Positions 1-11,861 of a DNA stretch of 64,000 nt are shown here, piece after piece. The DNA is from Galdieria partita (lineage: Eukaryota; Rhodophyta; Bangiophyceae; Galdieriales; Galdieriaceae). Position 1 is the stretch's first letter; each line of letters opens with the position of its first letter. The stretch is taken from the NCBI GenBank assembly GCA_025991245.1, contig BQMJ01000072.1, forward strand, positions 62,001 through 126,000. Reading direction: 5' to 3'. Below the pieces are notes generated by a model. That model was not told the DNA's origin and did not search any database. It worked only from the letters and a program-made list of their open reading frames with translations. The translations under genes were made by a program, and so were the position numbers.

Positions 1-551
1 AAATAAGCCTTTTTTCCACTCACAGACAATTCAGGAAGCTTTTCCTGGTCACTAAAGTGGATCTGAGAGTGGGGAAAGTTGATTGTAGTCTTTTGTTCTT
101 TCACTTCATAAGGACAGTAATAACGAACATAATTTTCATAATATAAATATTGATCTGCATCGTTGGGGATAACAGGTGGTTTTGGCTTCAAGCAGTTCAT
201 ATAAAGAGAGGTGACCTTGACAGTATCTTCAGTTGTCGAGTTCAACACAACTACAAACTTGCGGAATAAAGCCTCCGTGTCTTGTTCTTTCTGCACTACT
301 AGTAAATGATTGGATGAGTCTTCCACTTGAACTTGCGCCAGACTTTCATATTGTTGTAAAGGAAAAATAAGTTCCAACGTATCCCACCTTGCCTTGTTCA
401 ACTTGATCACCACTTTTTCTGTCACAAAACTTTTGCTGAGGTCAATGGTTCGATCTATATTCTCAATCTTACGTGCATCTTTCGCACTAGAGACTATTTG
501 GAACAATGAAACGATGAAAAAAAGTAAGCCAAGCCGTCTCCAGTCATTCAT
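1..551 (-). CDS. OST1: Oligosaccharyltransferase subunit 1 (ribophorin I), N-terminal part
   Basis: The minus-strand frame is open from an ATG at 551 to the window edge, about 183 codons without a stop, so the gene continues to the left of the window. The protein begins with a hydrophobic signal-like segment (LGLLFFIVSLF) and then IENIDRTIDLS, which matches the conserved start of the mature ribophorin I domain. A later YYENYVRYYCPY stretch also fits the family. Ribophorin I is an ER membrane subunit of the complex that moves the dolichol-linked glycan onto asparagines of nascent proteins. The transmembrane end of the protein is not in this window. The family call rests on recalled motif resemblance, not on an alignment. 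Confidence 0.8.
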   Translation of the reverse strand, partial: MNDWRRLGLLFFIVSLFQIVSSAKDARKIENIDRTIDLSKSFVTEKVVIKLNKARWDTLELIFPLQQYESLAQVQVEDSSNHLLVVQKEQDTEALFRKFVVVLNSTTEDTVKVTSLYMNCLKPKPPVIPNDADQYLYYENYVRYYCPYEVKEQKTTINFPHSQIHFSDQEKLPELSVSGKKAY

Positions 552-626
552 CCCCCCAATTCCAATAGAAATGACTTTACTGCTTTCCCTCTCAAGAAAA
601 AAATTTGAGCGCGCTTTTCCAGTTGG

Positions 627-2832
627 ATGAAAGTTTTTGACAGTTCCGAGTTGCTCCTTATACAAGGAGTCCAGAATTCACTTCATTATTGTTTATATTC
701 CAATGCTGTGGGTTATTCACTTTGTTTCAAGTACTTGACATTCAAAATGGTTAGATTTTTCTCGCAGAGAGATTATTTGCCTTGAGAAAATGTGAAGAGA
801 CTGCCTACTTGTTGGCAACAGCTTGCATTCGTCAAAACAAAGTACACAGAGCTTCAGCTGTACTTAGTGGAAGTCAGGTTAGTATCTGGAGAGGTTGTTG
901 TCGTGTTGATATTGAAAGAAAAGAACTAGTCACCTGAAAATCGGTACTTGTTAGCGTGGTGCTTTTTTGAACAAAACAAGTTGAGAGAAGCAGAGGAGTC
1001 ACTACGATTGAATGAAAGAGAAGAAGAAATTCCTGGAAAAGCTGCAGGACATTATTTATTAGGTTTAATTTATCAACGTTCAAATAGGAAGAACAAGGCA
1101 ATCGATCAGTTCAAGAAGAGTCTCGAAAAAGATGCCACTTTATGGATGGCATATGTAGCATTGTGTGACTTGGGAAGTTGCCCAGATCCTGATAGTTATT
1201 TTTCAAAGGAAGACTCGACGTTGTTATCTACGCAAGAACAAAGTGGACGAGCGGAACAGGGAGGTCCAAACCAGTGTCTATTGGGTTTGCCTTGTTCATC
1301 AGCTTCACTACAAGCTCCTTTGTTGTCATCTGAGAAACATCTTCCACCACAAATTATTGGAAGAACGAATCTTGAAGAGGACTATAGTACACCTTATCAA
1401 CGTCAAACTCCCAAACGCCTTTCGTCACCTTCTCGAGTGTCGCATATCACTTTGACGAACCCCAATTGGCAAACCAACGTGTTGGACAAGTCGGTTGACT
1501 TTCGAACACCTTCTCCAGAATCCAAAAACACGGGAACTGTAAGGTCTAACGGCCCTCCTTCTGTTCGAAGAAATAACAAACCTCTATGTACACCCTCCAG
1601 TCAACATGAACCCATTGGAAGTTTACGCAAATTGGGTCGTTTATCATTTTCCTCTCGAAGTTCAGATCGCGTAGGTATGGAACGTGTCGTGTCATCAGGA
1701 GAAGATCGAAAGATGAATTCTGATAGCTTCTCAGTAATGAGACTTTTCAGAACATTGGGGAAGGCTCGATTGCTTTTATCGTTATTTTGTAGTGAGGAGG
1801 CAATTCAAGCTTTAGAAGAACTACCTCCTGCACAATATCAAACTGGTTACGTGCTAAGTATGATCGGTAGGGCATATTATGAACTGTTGGATTACAATAG
1901 TGCCTTGCAAACTTTTGAACAATGCCAGCATTTGGATTTCACATATACGGATGGTCTTGAATACTTTTCATCGGTCATGTGGCATCTTCGAATGGAAACT
2001 GAACTTAGTTTCCTATCACAGTATCTTTTATCAGTGGATAGAAACTCGTCCTCTGCTTGGTGTGCTATGGGCAATCTATTTTCTTTACAAAAGGATCCCG
2101 ACACAGCTATCCGCTGTCTGAAACGTGCAGTTGTACTTGCGCCACGTTTTTCGTATGCTCATGCACTTATTGGACATGAGTATATTTTGAAGGAAGATTA
2201 TGACACCGCCATGGCATCGTTTAGAACTGCATTGGCAATCAATGAACGCGAGTATCATGTAAGTGTGAACATTTATGCTCAATATGAGAGATGATGCACT
2301 AAATTTCAAAGGCATGGTATGGTCTAGGTCAAGTTTTTCATAAGCAAGAAAAATACAAGCTCGCAGATTATCATTATCGTTGTGCTATCAAAATTAATCC
2401 ACGTTCATCCCTTCTTTATTATCATTTGGCCAACGTTTGTTATTCATGCAAATCTTACAACGAAGCTTTGGAGGCTTATGACAAGGCAATAGAATTGAAT
2501 TCCAAGAACTATGTAGCACGTTTTGAGAGAGCTAGGCTGTATTCCAAGATTCAACGTCATAAGGAAGCAACAGAAGAATTGATAGAGTTGAGTAATTGGG
2601 TTCCCAAGGTGAGTGAGAGAAGGAGAGTTTTTCTAGGAAATGTAGTTGATGTTTCCTAAATATTTAGGAGCCTGCTGTACATTATCTTTTAGGAAGATTA
2701 GCGAAAAACAGTGGAGACAGAAAATTGGCCATGCAATATTTTATGTTTGCTCTTGACTTGGATCCCAAGTCACGGTTATACAAACATTGTTTGGAAAATA
2801 TTGATGCACCGGATGATCCGGAAGATTTATAA
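627..2832 (+). CDS. CDC27: Anaphase-promoting complex subunit 3 (CDC27), TPR protein
   Basis: Five exons were rebuilt: 627-707, 755-877, 930-2258, 2312-2608 and 2668-2832, giving 664 residues in phase. The N-terminus carries SNAIFLAERLFAL and an LLATACIRQNK helix pair, typical of the APC3/CDC27 N-terminal TPR dimerisation region. A long polar, Ser/Pro-rich linker (about residues 130-290) follows, then a C-terminal TPR array with AWYGLGQVFHKQEKY and NPRSSLLYYHLANV, which are very close to animal and yeast CDC27. CDC27 is a scaffold TPR subunit of the APC/C ubiquitin ligase and binds the IR tail of co-activators. The first two short exons were chosen because their junctions restore the conserved motif. 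The ATG at 627 follows the OST1 start by only about 75 bp, so the two genes share a short divergent promoter. Confidence 0.88.
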
Positions 2833-2941
2833 TCGGTCGTCACTATTTAGGATTGTGTGAACAAACTCAACTGTGAATCTCTTCAACCCTTTGGAATAAA
2901 ACGCTTAGGCTCATTTTGGATTGGAATTGTTTGGGATCCCA

Positions 2942-4010
2942 ATGGTATTGGAAGCAGTTATGGTTTGTGTAGACAACTCTGAATGGATGAGGAACGGTGA
3001 CTATCCTCCGAGTCGTTTAGTAAGTTTCTTCTATTCATGTGTTTGAGTCATTCATAGCTGTTGTTTAGGATGCCCAACAAGATGCAGCCAACTTGGTTTG
3101 TGGTGCCAAGTTGCAACAAAACCCGGAAAACACGGTTGGTTTGATGACTATGGCAGGTGGAACACCGGAGATATTGGTTACACAAACTCAAGACATTGGT
3201 GTGATACTGAGTTGTTTGCATGGCTTACGCATTCGAGGTAGAGTGGATTTGAAAGGCTCCATCTTGAAAGCGCAGTTGGCACTCAAACACCGACAAAACA
3301 AAGTACAGAGGCAGCGTTTAATAGTCTTTGTGGGAAGTTATGTAAGTGTACCTGAAGACGAGTTGGTTTCTTTGGGGCGTAGGTTGAAAAAGAACAATGT
3401 AGCCGTGGATATCATAAGTTTTGGGGAATGTGAAGCGAACGAACGCAAGTTGGCAACCTTTATTGAAGCAGTCAATTCGAATGAGAATAGCCATCTGTTA
3501 AGTGTTTTACCTGGACCTCATATCTTATCGGATGTTGTATTGACTTCACCTATTGTACAACAAGAAGCTATGGATAGCGGTTACGGTGGTGGAGGAACAG
3601 GTTCTTCTGTAAGTGGACAAACGGGTGGAGGTAGTGATTTTGAGTTTGGAGTTGATCCCAATGTTGACCCTGAACTTGCCATGGCTTTGAGAATATCTAT
3701 GGAAGAAGAAAAGTCGAGACAAGAAGCGTTGAGTAGGCAACAGCAACAACAGATGGACACGAGTCTTACAGAAGAGGCTAAGAAAGAAGGTCAACAAAGC
3801 AGCGTTGATATTTCTCGAGGAGATGAAGCAGATGCTGAGTTGTATGATTCAGGAACGAATGCGAATAGGATGCAAGTGGATTCTGGTGAAAGTAGTCATC
3901 ATCTTCATACATCCTCCCATCAAGAACAACAAGAGGAAGAAGACGAAGAATTGCAACAAGCGTTAAAAATGTCTCTTCAAGATACATCGGAACCGAAAAA
4001 GCGAGAATAA
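2942..4010 (+). CDS. RPN10: 26S proteasome regulatory subunit RPN10 (ubiquitin receptor)
   Basis: Two exons (2942-3019, 3069-4010) encode 339 residues. The start [20 protein letters not shown] is the hallmark N-terminus of RPN10/PSMD4 and opens a VWA domain (about residues 1-190) that docks in the proteasome lid-base hinge. Downstream are two ubiquitin-interacting motifs: [15 protein letters not shown] (about 225-240) and [13 protein letters not shown]-like residues near the C-terminus. A Gly/Ser-rich linker precedes the first motif. The protein captures polyubiquitinated substrates for degradation. The gene starts about 110 bp after the APC3 stop in the same direction. Two ubiquitin-pathway genes side by side is noted but may be chance. 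Confidence 0.93.
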
Positions 4011-4293
4011 TCCTAATGATAGAAGATAAAAGCATACTTGCTATGTTTGAATATTTTGCGTAGATAATAAATGAGAATCTTCAGTTGTGGCTCGTCTAGA
4101 ATTGGGATAAAGTCCCAATCGATTCCATCGCTGTCCAACTGAGCCCATATGAGTGACATAATCTGAAGCATTTCCTATCCATTGACTGAATCTACCCAAA
4201 CCTCTTCTCGCTCTTCGTGACCAAACCAAAGAAACCCAACAAGGATAACAAAACCTAACACGCCAATGAACAACAATATACTATGAAGCATAC

Positions 4294-4885
4294 TCATACA
4301 TACAACATGAGCGCACAAACGTACATAACAACAATCATAGCCAAAGTCAATCCATATGAAACTGCATCACAACAACGAGTGTGCTGTGGATAACTTTGAC
4401 AACTACAGCTATGGGGACAAAAAGAAGAGGGACCAGCACTTTCAAAAAACCGTACTTGGAGATAAATCCAATAACCAAAATTACACAGCAAAAGCATAAA
4501 ACCTACGCTACTCACTATCCTAAGACAAATAAGATAAGAAATCACGAGTTGCCAGAATTCGTACCAAGTGTGTGGAACTTGTTCTCCCCATATCCGAATC
4601 AACAAGAAGATAACCAAAGAGTACAACCCCAATAATAACCAAAGCCCAGCGGAAACTAGAACAAATCTTGCCAAGTGTTCATCACAATATACGCCTTGTT
4701 GAATTTTCAAAGCGCTCCATATGACAACTACTATTGGCCAACCCAACAAGAACGACAACAATATGGAAACACTTGCGAAGAAGTACAAATGTTTCTTGAA
4801 ACTTTTGTTCCAACTAGGAGAGTCTCATTGAACGTCAAGTTTGTCAGTCTCAAGTTGCTACTCACTTATTTTCTTCTATTTCCAT
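4294..4885 (-). CDS. Multi-pass membrane protein of unknown function
   Basis: I do not recognise this family. A 20-nt first exon (4866-4885) joins in phase to 4294-4813 across an intron with GTGAGT and CTAG ends, giving 179 residues. The protein has about four strongly hydrophobic segments (around residues 20-40, 60-85, 98-120 and 160-178) and little polar sequence. A cysteine cluster lies just before the last segment (CPHSCSCQ then TRCC, about 135-155), which could bind metal or form disulfides. The last segment runs to the stop, so an alternative C-terminus through a further short intron near 4250-4290 cannot be excluded. The 3' end faces RPN10, and the 5' end lies 70 bp from the MPP-beta stop, transcribed in the same direction. 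Confidence 0.55.
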
Positions 4886-4954
4886 CAACAAAACATAGTC
4901 ACATTCAATGGACAAATCGATAATAGAAATCTTTTCAAATCCAAAACAATATCT

Positions 4955-6675
4955 TTAATATCTATTCCAGAAAGTCCTTCTTCGAATCCAATTATAGTCT
5001 GGAAGAGTGAATATCGGACCCATTGCAGCTACTGCAGGGTCTCTATCATATATATATCGATTGGCAACTCTCTTCAAAGTGGAAATATCCACAGCATCGA
5101 TTCTAGCAAACATTTCCAACAATGGAATACGACGACCTACATAAAATGATGCTCTCTCTCTCTCCATATATATATATATAATACCACTTACCATATACTA
5201 AAAGTTGGCGTCCTACTTCTTCCGCTTCAGCAGTTGTATTATCCAACTGTCCCAACAAATTGGTCTTCAATTGAACTTTGGCTCTTTGTAAATCTGCTTC
5301 TTCAACTTTAAAACAAGCTCTAACCAATTCATGAAGCACCGCATATCCAACATCATCCAATTCTACAGGTTCTGCAACTGCATAGACTCCAAAAAGACCA
5401 GTGTCCGTATAAGTAGTATTATAAGACATCACACTTTGACAAGAAGTATCTGCTACTGCTGCACCGAGACGAATTCCAGTATTCATACCAAGTCCTGAAC
5501 TTCGGTCCCAAGAACCTAGAAGTGACTGAAGAACCATCAATGCTACTGTATCAGGATGTGTCCAGCCACAAGTCTCAAAGGCTATAGTAAAATGTGCCAT
5601 AGGAAGATCATCATTACGGATACGTACATCAGAGCCCGTAAAATAAGCTGGCGAAGCTGATACCAAAGTATTCACACCAGAAAATGTCGGATCAGCTTCC
5701 ATTCCTCCAAAGTGTCTCTTTGCAAGCTCAACGACTTGTTGATGTTCAACATCACCAACAACTGAAAGAACCATGCGATGAGGTTTGTAATGAAGTTTGA
5801 CATATTCCACCAAATCCTCACGAGTCAACGCACGAATATTCTCTTCAGGTCCAAGAATAGTTCGTCCAAGCGGAGTATCTTGATAGGCTGAAGCATGAAG
5901 ATAATCAAACAAGACTTCTTCCGCTTGTTGGTTCACTTCTTCCATTTCTCTTAGAATAACGTCACGCTCTCTCTCTACTGCTGCTGCATCAAATCGAGAG
6001 TTTTTCAATATATCAGATAATAGTTCTAGAACTTGAGGAACATCCTCCTTCAAAGAACGTGCATAGTAAGCTGTCTGCTCTCTAGAAGTATATGCATTCA
6101 GATGTGCACCAATATCCTCCACTTCGACCTGATCAGCATTGTTTCAGTATATAACTGTGCTTGTACAGAAATATAACTTACTTCCAGCTGATGTTGGGTA
6201 CGTTGCGTGGTACCTTTAAAAATGAGATGCTCCAAAAAGTGTGCAGCGCCATTCACGCGTTCTGGCTCAAATCGAGTTCCCGCATCAATCCAAACTCCTA
6301 GAGTTGCAGTACCGGTAGGTGCGTACTCGGTAGCCACACGGAGGCCATTGTCCAACTGAGAGACTCGAGTCGGTACCTGTTTCTGTAACTCTGGTTCAAA
6401 TTGATAGTTGGGAGGTAGTGCTGTTGCATATTTCCCAAAGAGACTTTTGAACCTTTGTAAAGGAGATCTAGAAACAAAAGTGGGTGCAACTGGAGGAGGA
6501 ATCGTACTAGTAGACTCGGCCTATAAAGGTGAGTATACAGACTGATTCTTCAAGTACTTCAACTTACTACTTGTGAAGAGAATCTTTGGAAACGCTGATT
6601 GGAAACTGTCCTGAATAAGGAGTTGAGTCGCCTAGAATAAACTAAGGCGTCCCCACAAAGCTTGACACTAGTCAT
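4955..6675 (-). CDS. PMPCB: Mitochondrial processing peptidase beta subunit
   Basis: Four exons (6568-6675, 6182-6520, 5192-6128, 4955-5136) encode 521 residues in phase. The N-terminus is rich in Arg and Ser with almost no acidic residues, as expected for a mitochondrial presequence. The M16 metalloprotease core follows: GVWIDAGTRFE, then the inverse zinc motif HFLEH with the downstream glutamate helix, and LNAYTSREQTAYYA. This HxxEH marks the catalytic beta subunit, which cleaves presequences from imported proteins. Because some algae and plants use the same protein as core 1 of complex III, it may have both roles. Intron 3 contains a compound TA/GA microsatellite beside its 5' splice site. 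Confidence 0.92.
5152..5182. repeat. Compound (CT)n-(TA)n microsatellite inside MPP-beta intron 3
   Basis: On the plus strand a CT run is followed directly by a TA run; in the sense of the host gene it reads TA then GA. It fills most of the 55-nt intron. The same compound repeat occurs at 6827-6884 and 63209-63260. Confidence 0.9.
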
Positions 6676-6826
6676 TACAACTTGCCAATGAATTCGATTA
6701 CCGTTTTCTCATGGCTACATTGGATTATTCATATTTCTAGTTGTTTACTAGAAGTTAGGTCTCGTTTTCATTTTTACACGTTTGTTGTTGTTTGTATACT
6801 TGTCTGTTGACCAGAGTCACAAACGA

Positions 6827-6828
6827 AT

Positions 6829-6884
<56 letters not shown>
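6827..6884. repeat. Compound (TA)n-(GA)n microsatellite upstream of the 6930 gene
   Basis: The plus strand shows nearly uninterrupted TA dinucleotides followed by GA dinucleotides, ending 46 bp before the ATG at 6930. It lies in the 250-bp divergent promoter between MPP-beta and the secreted-protein gene. Confidence 0.92.
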
Positions 6885-6929
6885 ATGAAATGAATAAAGT
6901 CATTTGGGTTTGAGGAATTGGAGCTTGAG

Positions 6930-7890
6930 ATGTTGCGCTGGTTGTGTTGGTGGTTGTTGGTTCTTTTGGTTTGTTTGCATTCACTTCCTTTTTCTTATTC
7001 TGTTCAACAAGAGGAAGCCTTTGTTCCCATTGGTCCTCGTTGTGAAAAGAAAGAGCATCCAACCCAAACTCCTCATTCAGTAGAACAACACAGTGGCAAA
7101 CACTGGAAGCCCCTTAACTGTACTCCAAATAAGGAAAAGGCAGATCTTTTGGTGCAGAAAGCACAAGTTGCTCTAGATGCTCTTCTTTCTAGCCCACTCT
7201 TCAAACATGTAGATTTGGAAAGCTGTCAAGAATTTAGAGTCGTCGAAGTAAAGGTTCGTCAAGAAATCAAGAAATTCAACTAGTCTCATTCTGTTAGGTG
7301 AATGAAGAAGGTTTGAATTTGGAGAATGGACAAGATTATATTAAGCATAGCTTTAAATTACTTGAAGATGTTCTCGCTTCGTGTGGGGCAAAGAAACACT
7401 TGGATAAGATGATATTTCTTCGTGTTCATCTTCCTACAGGATCTGAAGAAGGAGAAAAGTTGAAAGTTATTATTGGTATGCCAGTTTCACAAAAGGTAGA
7501 GAAACTGATACAAGAGAAAAACAAGAATCCTAACGTAAGTGTGGGAATTTTTCTTTCCGTGAAACTTTTCACCCGCGAAACTGTAGATATCGCTGGTTAC
7601 GTATCCGGCAAAGACTCGTGTTGGGTTGGAAATACATCATGATTTTCCTCTCTTAGATCACGTATCCAGAACCCGGAAAATTATGGACACACGCATAGTG
7701 TTTATGGGCGCCAAGGCCTTGGAAGTATGTCTTTTCGTTTTTATTTCATGTCAAGAGCTAAAGTTGCCTTTAGAATGTCTTGAGTGAGGCTGGACTGCAA
7801 CCTGAAAAGTCAAGCTTCTACTTTGTGAGCCACTCGAACCTAAATAACGTTGGTTTAATGGAAAACGAGCTTTGGATTGATTTGGAATAA
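6930..7890 (+). CDS. Predicted secreted protein of unknown function
   Basis: I do not recognise this family. The ATG at 6930 opens a clear signal peptide (MLRWLCWWLLVLLVCLHSLP) followed by a Cys-containing polar domain. Exon 1 ends near 7252. Exon 2 starts at 7297 (VNEEGLNLENG) and runs to about 7533 or beyond. An exon near 7656-7723 carries IVFMGAKALE, and the last exon (about 7773-7890) encodes NVLSEAGLQPEKSS to the stop. The join between exons 2 and 3 is unresolved: the canonical GTAAGT at 7534 gives the wrong phase for the next exon, so a weaker donor slightly downstream (for example in 7538-7620) may be used. Treat the middle of the model as provisional; the two ends are better supported. 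Confidence 0.5.
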
Positions 7891-8964
7891 CAATGATCAC
7901 TCATGATAAAGTTTCGTTTGTGTAAAACTAGCATGTTCACATTGTTTCAACTGTAGTAAACATTTCAATCAAAAGTCAAGTTTCATCTCATGCACTTGAA
8001 CAAAATGATAATCACATTTTGTATCTTGAAAAATTGTCCCATGTCGAACATATATATATATAAGCAGTAGAAATTACTTCATCAATTTTCCCAATTACTT
8101 TCACCATAAGGGAAAGATAACAACCATTCCAGAAGTTTTTTTTTCTTGAAGCAACCAGTGTCAAAGAGTATTAGAGCAATTGTAGATGTGCTCAACTATC
8201 CTTAAAAAAAGCTATGGATGAAGCAATAAAATAGTTTTAACGAAAGAATAAAAAGCTAAAATTTATACTTATTTCATTTGAAACAAACCTTGAGGGAAAA
8301 TTCTAAAGAGGATGGAAAGGAGTGATTTTCTTAATTAATCTTCAAAATAATAATTCAAATCATAAAAAAAATTAAAAGATTTTTAATTTTCACGGAAATT
8401 TAATAATCTATTATTAGTTTGTGTTTTTTGAGAGCAACCTTGCAAACCAGCAAAGTTAGCACTTTAAAATTGGGTAATAGTTCCAGTACGAACTTTAAAA
8501 GATTTTGGATATAAACTATTCTATTATATTATTTTTGGTAATCCTTTTTATTTTACGTCATATTCTACTGAAATGACTTCGATTGATCCTATTTGTTGAC
8601 TAAATGTGCCGGTTTGTTCAGAAAAACAGCGAGCTGTTGCTCGCCATCCATTATCTCATGCAAATTTCTTGAAGAAGCCCTAATTGATATGGCAATAACC
8701 AATTTGATGTTTAATTGGTGCAAAAAAATTTGTGTTTCAAGCATGAAAAGTTTCTTAAACTATCTTCCAGAACTTGAACAAGTGGACGCATAGTCAATTG
8801 AAAATTTCATTGTACAAACAGAGATCAACGTTCTTCACCAAAGGTCTTGAAATAATACGTCTAACATTTTTTCGTTCATTTTGTACAAGTAATGCAAATG
8901 AAACCAGAAAGTAACGGAGTTACAAAACGTTTTAAGAATTCAGCACTTCAAACGAGGATTTCAA
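7891..8964. other. AT-rich stretch without a recognised gene
   Basis: About 1.07 kb between the end of the secreted-protein gene and the 3' end of the THP3-like gene. It is clearly richer in A and T than its surroundings and has a short TA repeat near 8051. A 66-codon open frame at 8593-8793 has no recognisable domain and is probably chance. No tRNA, snRNA or repeat family was recognised. Confidence 0.6.
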
Positions 8965-10779
8965 TTACTTTGAGATGATAATCTCATTTTTGTGTTCGTC
9001 AAGAATAAATTCATTTTCTTCAAAATATTGAATGCATTCGTCCATATTTTCAAACCCGAAATTCTTGCACAGAAACTGAATCTCAATGCTATCCACTTTG
9101 AATGCTTTTCTCAAGTGATTCAATGCTTTTTGCCGTATCCTATTCTTCATCTTATCCATTAGATAGAACCCGAGGTGAGGACAATGTGCATATAGAGAGA
9201 AAAACCGATACCAATCATCTATCGAGACCGATTTCCAAACTTGTGTGGCATGAGAAACTTCCCATAATCTTCTTTCTTTCCGATCCAACTCACAAAGAAT
9301 CGAGGTCAAAAGGTCCTTGGAACTCACGTATGTAGCGTATAGAATTCGATAAGCAACAAATTCGATCCGGTGGTAGGACTCTACCTGTACACAGGGAAAT
9401 GAGTTGCATTCGCTTAATTAGTAGATAAAACATCACCTTTGTATAAAGTTGGGATAAACAGGTTAAACACTGAATAAATTCATCCATATCATCATTTTCC
9501 AAAGCCAATCGCCCATGAGTTTCATAGACTTGTACCGCCAAGGAGTCTTCAATTCCTTGTACAGTCATATCTTGCCGTATGCTTTTCAGCTGCTCACATG
9601 TATAATTGTATGACCACTTTTTCTTTCTAAGAAAAGCGAGATTCAATGTCTTCTCTATTTATCCAAACCAAACAAATCAAACATACTTGTATTTGCTTTT
9701 CACATGACGCAGTGCCTTTTGCAAAACAGAATAGGGTCTTACATCTTTTGGATCAGGTACCGACGTTAGTCTTAAATAGGGCTTCTCCAACGCAACACAT
9801 GTTCCTATTATTCTCACTGAACTATCAGCTTTCAAAACTAGAGGTTCCACTGCATTCAATACAGAACCATTGTCGCCCTTTCCTTTAGGTTTCTTTCTTC
9901 TCTTCCCATGTACAGGCAATGTTGGATTGAGACCTATTGCAACTACGTTTGCAGTTTCAATAAGTGTCTTGTCTTCCCATCGACCTACTTACCAGAATCA
10001 TTTTCCTTGGCGTCTTGACACAAAACTTGTTTGGTATCCATATTTATCTCGGATACACTCTGTACAATACTATTCGAGTCTGACATTGTTGCCATACTAG
10101 TAGACTGAACCTTTGCATCGACGATGTCTTCTCTGTACTGCTCACAATGCAAAGTTGAAGAGTCTTTTTCTAAGCTACTATTCATTTGCAACTCGGGTTG
10201 TTCAAAAGGAGTGTTCCTATTCTGAGCGTTGACAGCATTTCTTTCCAAAGTGGACTGTCTTTGCTTCCACTTGAGTGAAACCTTTGAGTTATTTGAAACT
10301 GTTGTTTGTTTAGACTGTACCACTTGTTGAATACCATCCTTTGTCATATTGTATGGGTTATTCTTCACCAAGTTTGTTGAATCGTTTGCCCATCTTGAAG
10401 TTTTGGTGACAGGGTCCCAATAATATTTCCGTCCATCTGGTGTAAAGAACTCAACTTCGTTTGTTTGCTTTCCAGTTGTAACTTTTTTTGTAGTGTAGTT
10501 ACTGGCGATGTTTGTCTGTGTTGGTAACTTTTGTATCGGAGTGGTCGGTTGTATTTGAGAAAAAGTCGACTGCACATTTGTTGTTGCTTCCCATACAGAT
10601 TGTCCAGTCAAAACATTACACAAATAAAAGTGTTTGGTATTTTCATCATAATATCTTTCCCACAACCATCTAGAAACACCCAACTTTTCGTTGTAAATAT
10701 ATTGTCTTCCTGTTGCATCTACTGATAACTTCCATTCTTGATGATTCATCCTCGACGGGAAATTGTTGGGAGTTGTCAT
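8965..10779 (-). CDS. WW-domain protein with C-terminal SAC3/GANP/THP3 (LENG8-like) domain
   Basis: Four exons (9993-10779, 9687-9942, 9437-9626, 8965-9384) give 550 residues. The N-terminus has WW-type repeats: one about residues 16-38, a second ending GQSVWEATT near 63, and a third with [15 protein letters not shown] around 100-122. A polar linker follows. The C-terminal half contains [21 protein letters not shown], then [31 protein letters not shown] and [12 protein letters not shown], in the same order as human LENG8 and yeast Thp3. Members of this family link transcription, splicing and mRNA export, with the SAC3/GANP fold binding a PCI partner. WW repeats resemble those of PRP40 and bind proline-rich ligands, so a splicing connection is inferred. 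Its ATG overlaps the ATG of IPI3 on the other strand. Confidence 0.82.
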
Positions 10780-11843
10780 GGCTACTAAGCAAGTCTTATC
10801 GTTGTTGATTACCAATAGTGATAATCATTGGACTCAGTTGTGGGTTCCAGGAGAAGAGAAACCTCGAAGGTTGTTTTCGAGTCAATCTGTAGCTCGTGGT
10901 TGTCTATCTTTGTGTCGTTTGTACCCTGGTTATCACTTTACATGCAAAACTAGTTCGATAAATTGTGTTGAAGCTAGTCCTTGTTCATTTGAGTTTTTTT
11001 CATTGGATAAAGAAACTCCAGAACACAAGTGCAGTGCACCTGAAGGGTAGTTGTTTAGTTATCTTTTCTTATCATTGTTTTGATAATGGTTTATGATGGA
11101 ATGATAGGCTTGTCATATTCAAATATAGTTGTAGTGGTCGATATTTATTAGGAGGTGATGTATTTGGTAGAATGTATATTTGGGAAGTTTCTAGTGGTGT
11201 ATTATTGTGTGTATGGGATGCCCATTGGAGATCTCTATCGGATATTTGTTTTGCTGATGATGGAGTTGTGTTTGTGACAGCTAGTGAAGATGGTACTTTG
11301 AAGAGTTGGTCTTTGTTACAAGTAACCCGATTGTCTTTGTGTACTGTTGAAGATAATCGAAAACTCTCCCCATTGTCCATTTTTCGAGGTCATACTATGC
11401 CTGTAACCCATATTTGTTGTGGTAGATATTCTTTGAGAGATTGGATATTTAGTTGTAGTTTGGATTGTACTGTGAGGGTGTGGAAACTTTCTTCAGGTGA
11501 ATGGTTACATACTTATTCATTTGTGTCTCCACTCACCTGTTTGACTATGCATCATGATGAAGCGATATTATTTGTGGGTACTGAAGATGGACAAATATAT
11601 CAGATATGGATATATTTACCACTTCAAAATAATACGCATTGTTGTTGTCCTATACAATTAAGGGAGCATTCTACTCATAGAGTCACTTGTTTACGTTGGA
11701 TACCCCAATATGGACAAGAGAGATTAGGATTATTATTAAGTGCTAGTGAAGACCAAAATATTTACGTATATGATTATGGAAAACACGAAATGATACAAAT
11801 GGTACGTCAATCATTGGATAGTTTGATAGTTTTATATGGATGA
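10778..11843 (+). CDS. IPI3: WD40 protein of the IPI3/WDR18 family (60S ribosome assembly)
   Basis: Two exons (10778-11046, 11108-11843) encode 334 residues made of WD40 blades. Recognisable repeats include GRYLLGGDVFGRMYIWEVSSG, ASEDGTLKSWSLL and SLDCTVRVWKLSSGEW. The layout and the phrase CTVRVWKLSSGEWLHTYSF followed by LFVGTEDGQIYQI resemble WDR18/IPI3, a Rix1-complex subunit needed for ITS2 processing and late 60S maturation. Other WD40 families cannot be fully excluded from motifs alone. The start codon overlaps that of the divergent THP3-like gene (CATG at 10777-10780), and the next small open frame begins 18 bp after the stop. Confidence 0.7.
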
Positions 11844-11861
11844 TAAGAATAGTACAACAAG

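Noticed and set aside
4041-4229. Minus-strand frame as a C-terminal exon of the 4-TM gene
   Set aside because: A 45-nt intron would join it only in the wrong phase, and other joins are too short.
8593-8793. 66-codon plus-strand open frame
   Set aside because: No start context, domain or splice partner; it lies in AT-rich intergenic DNA and is probably chance.
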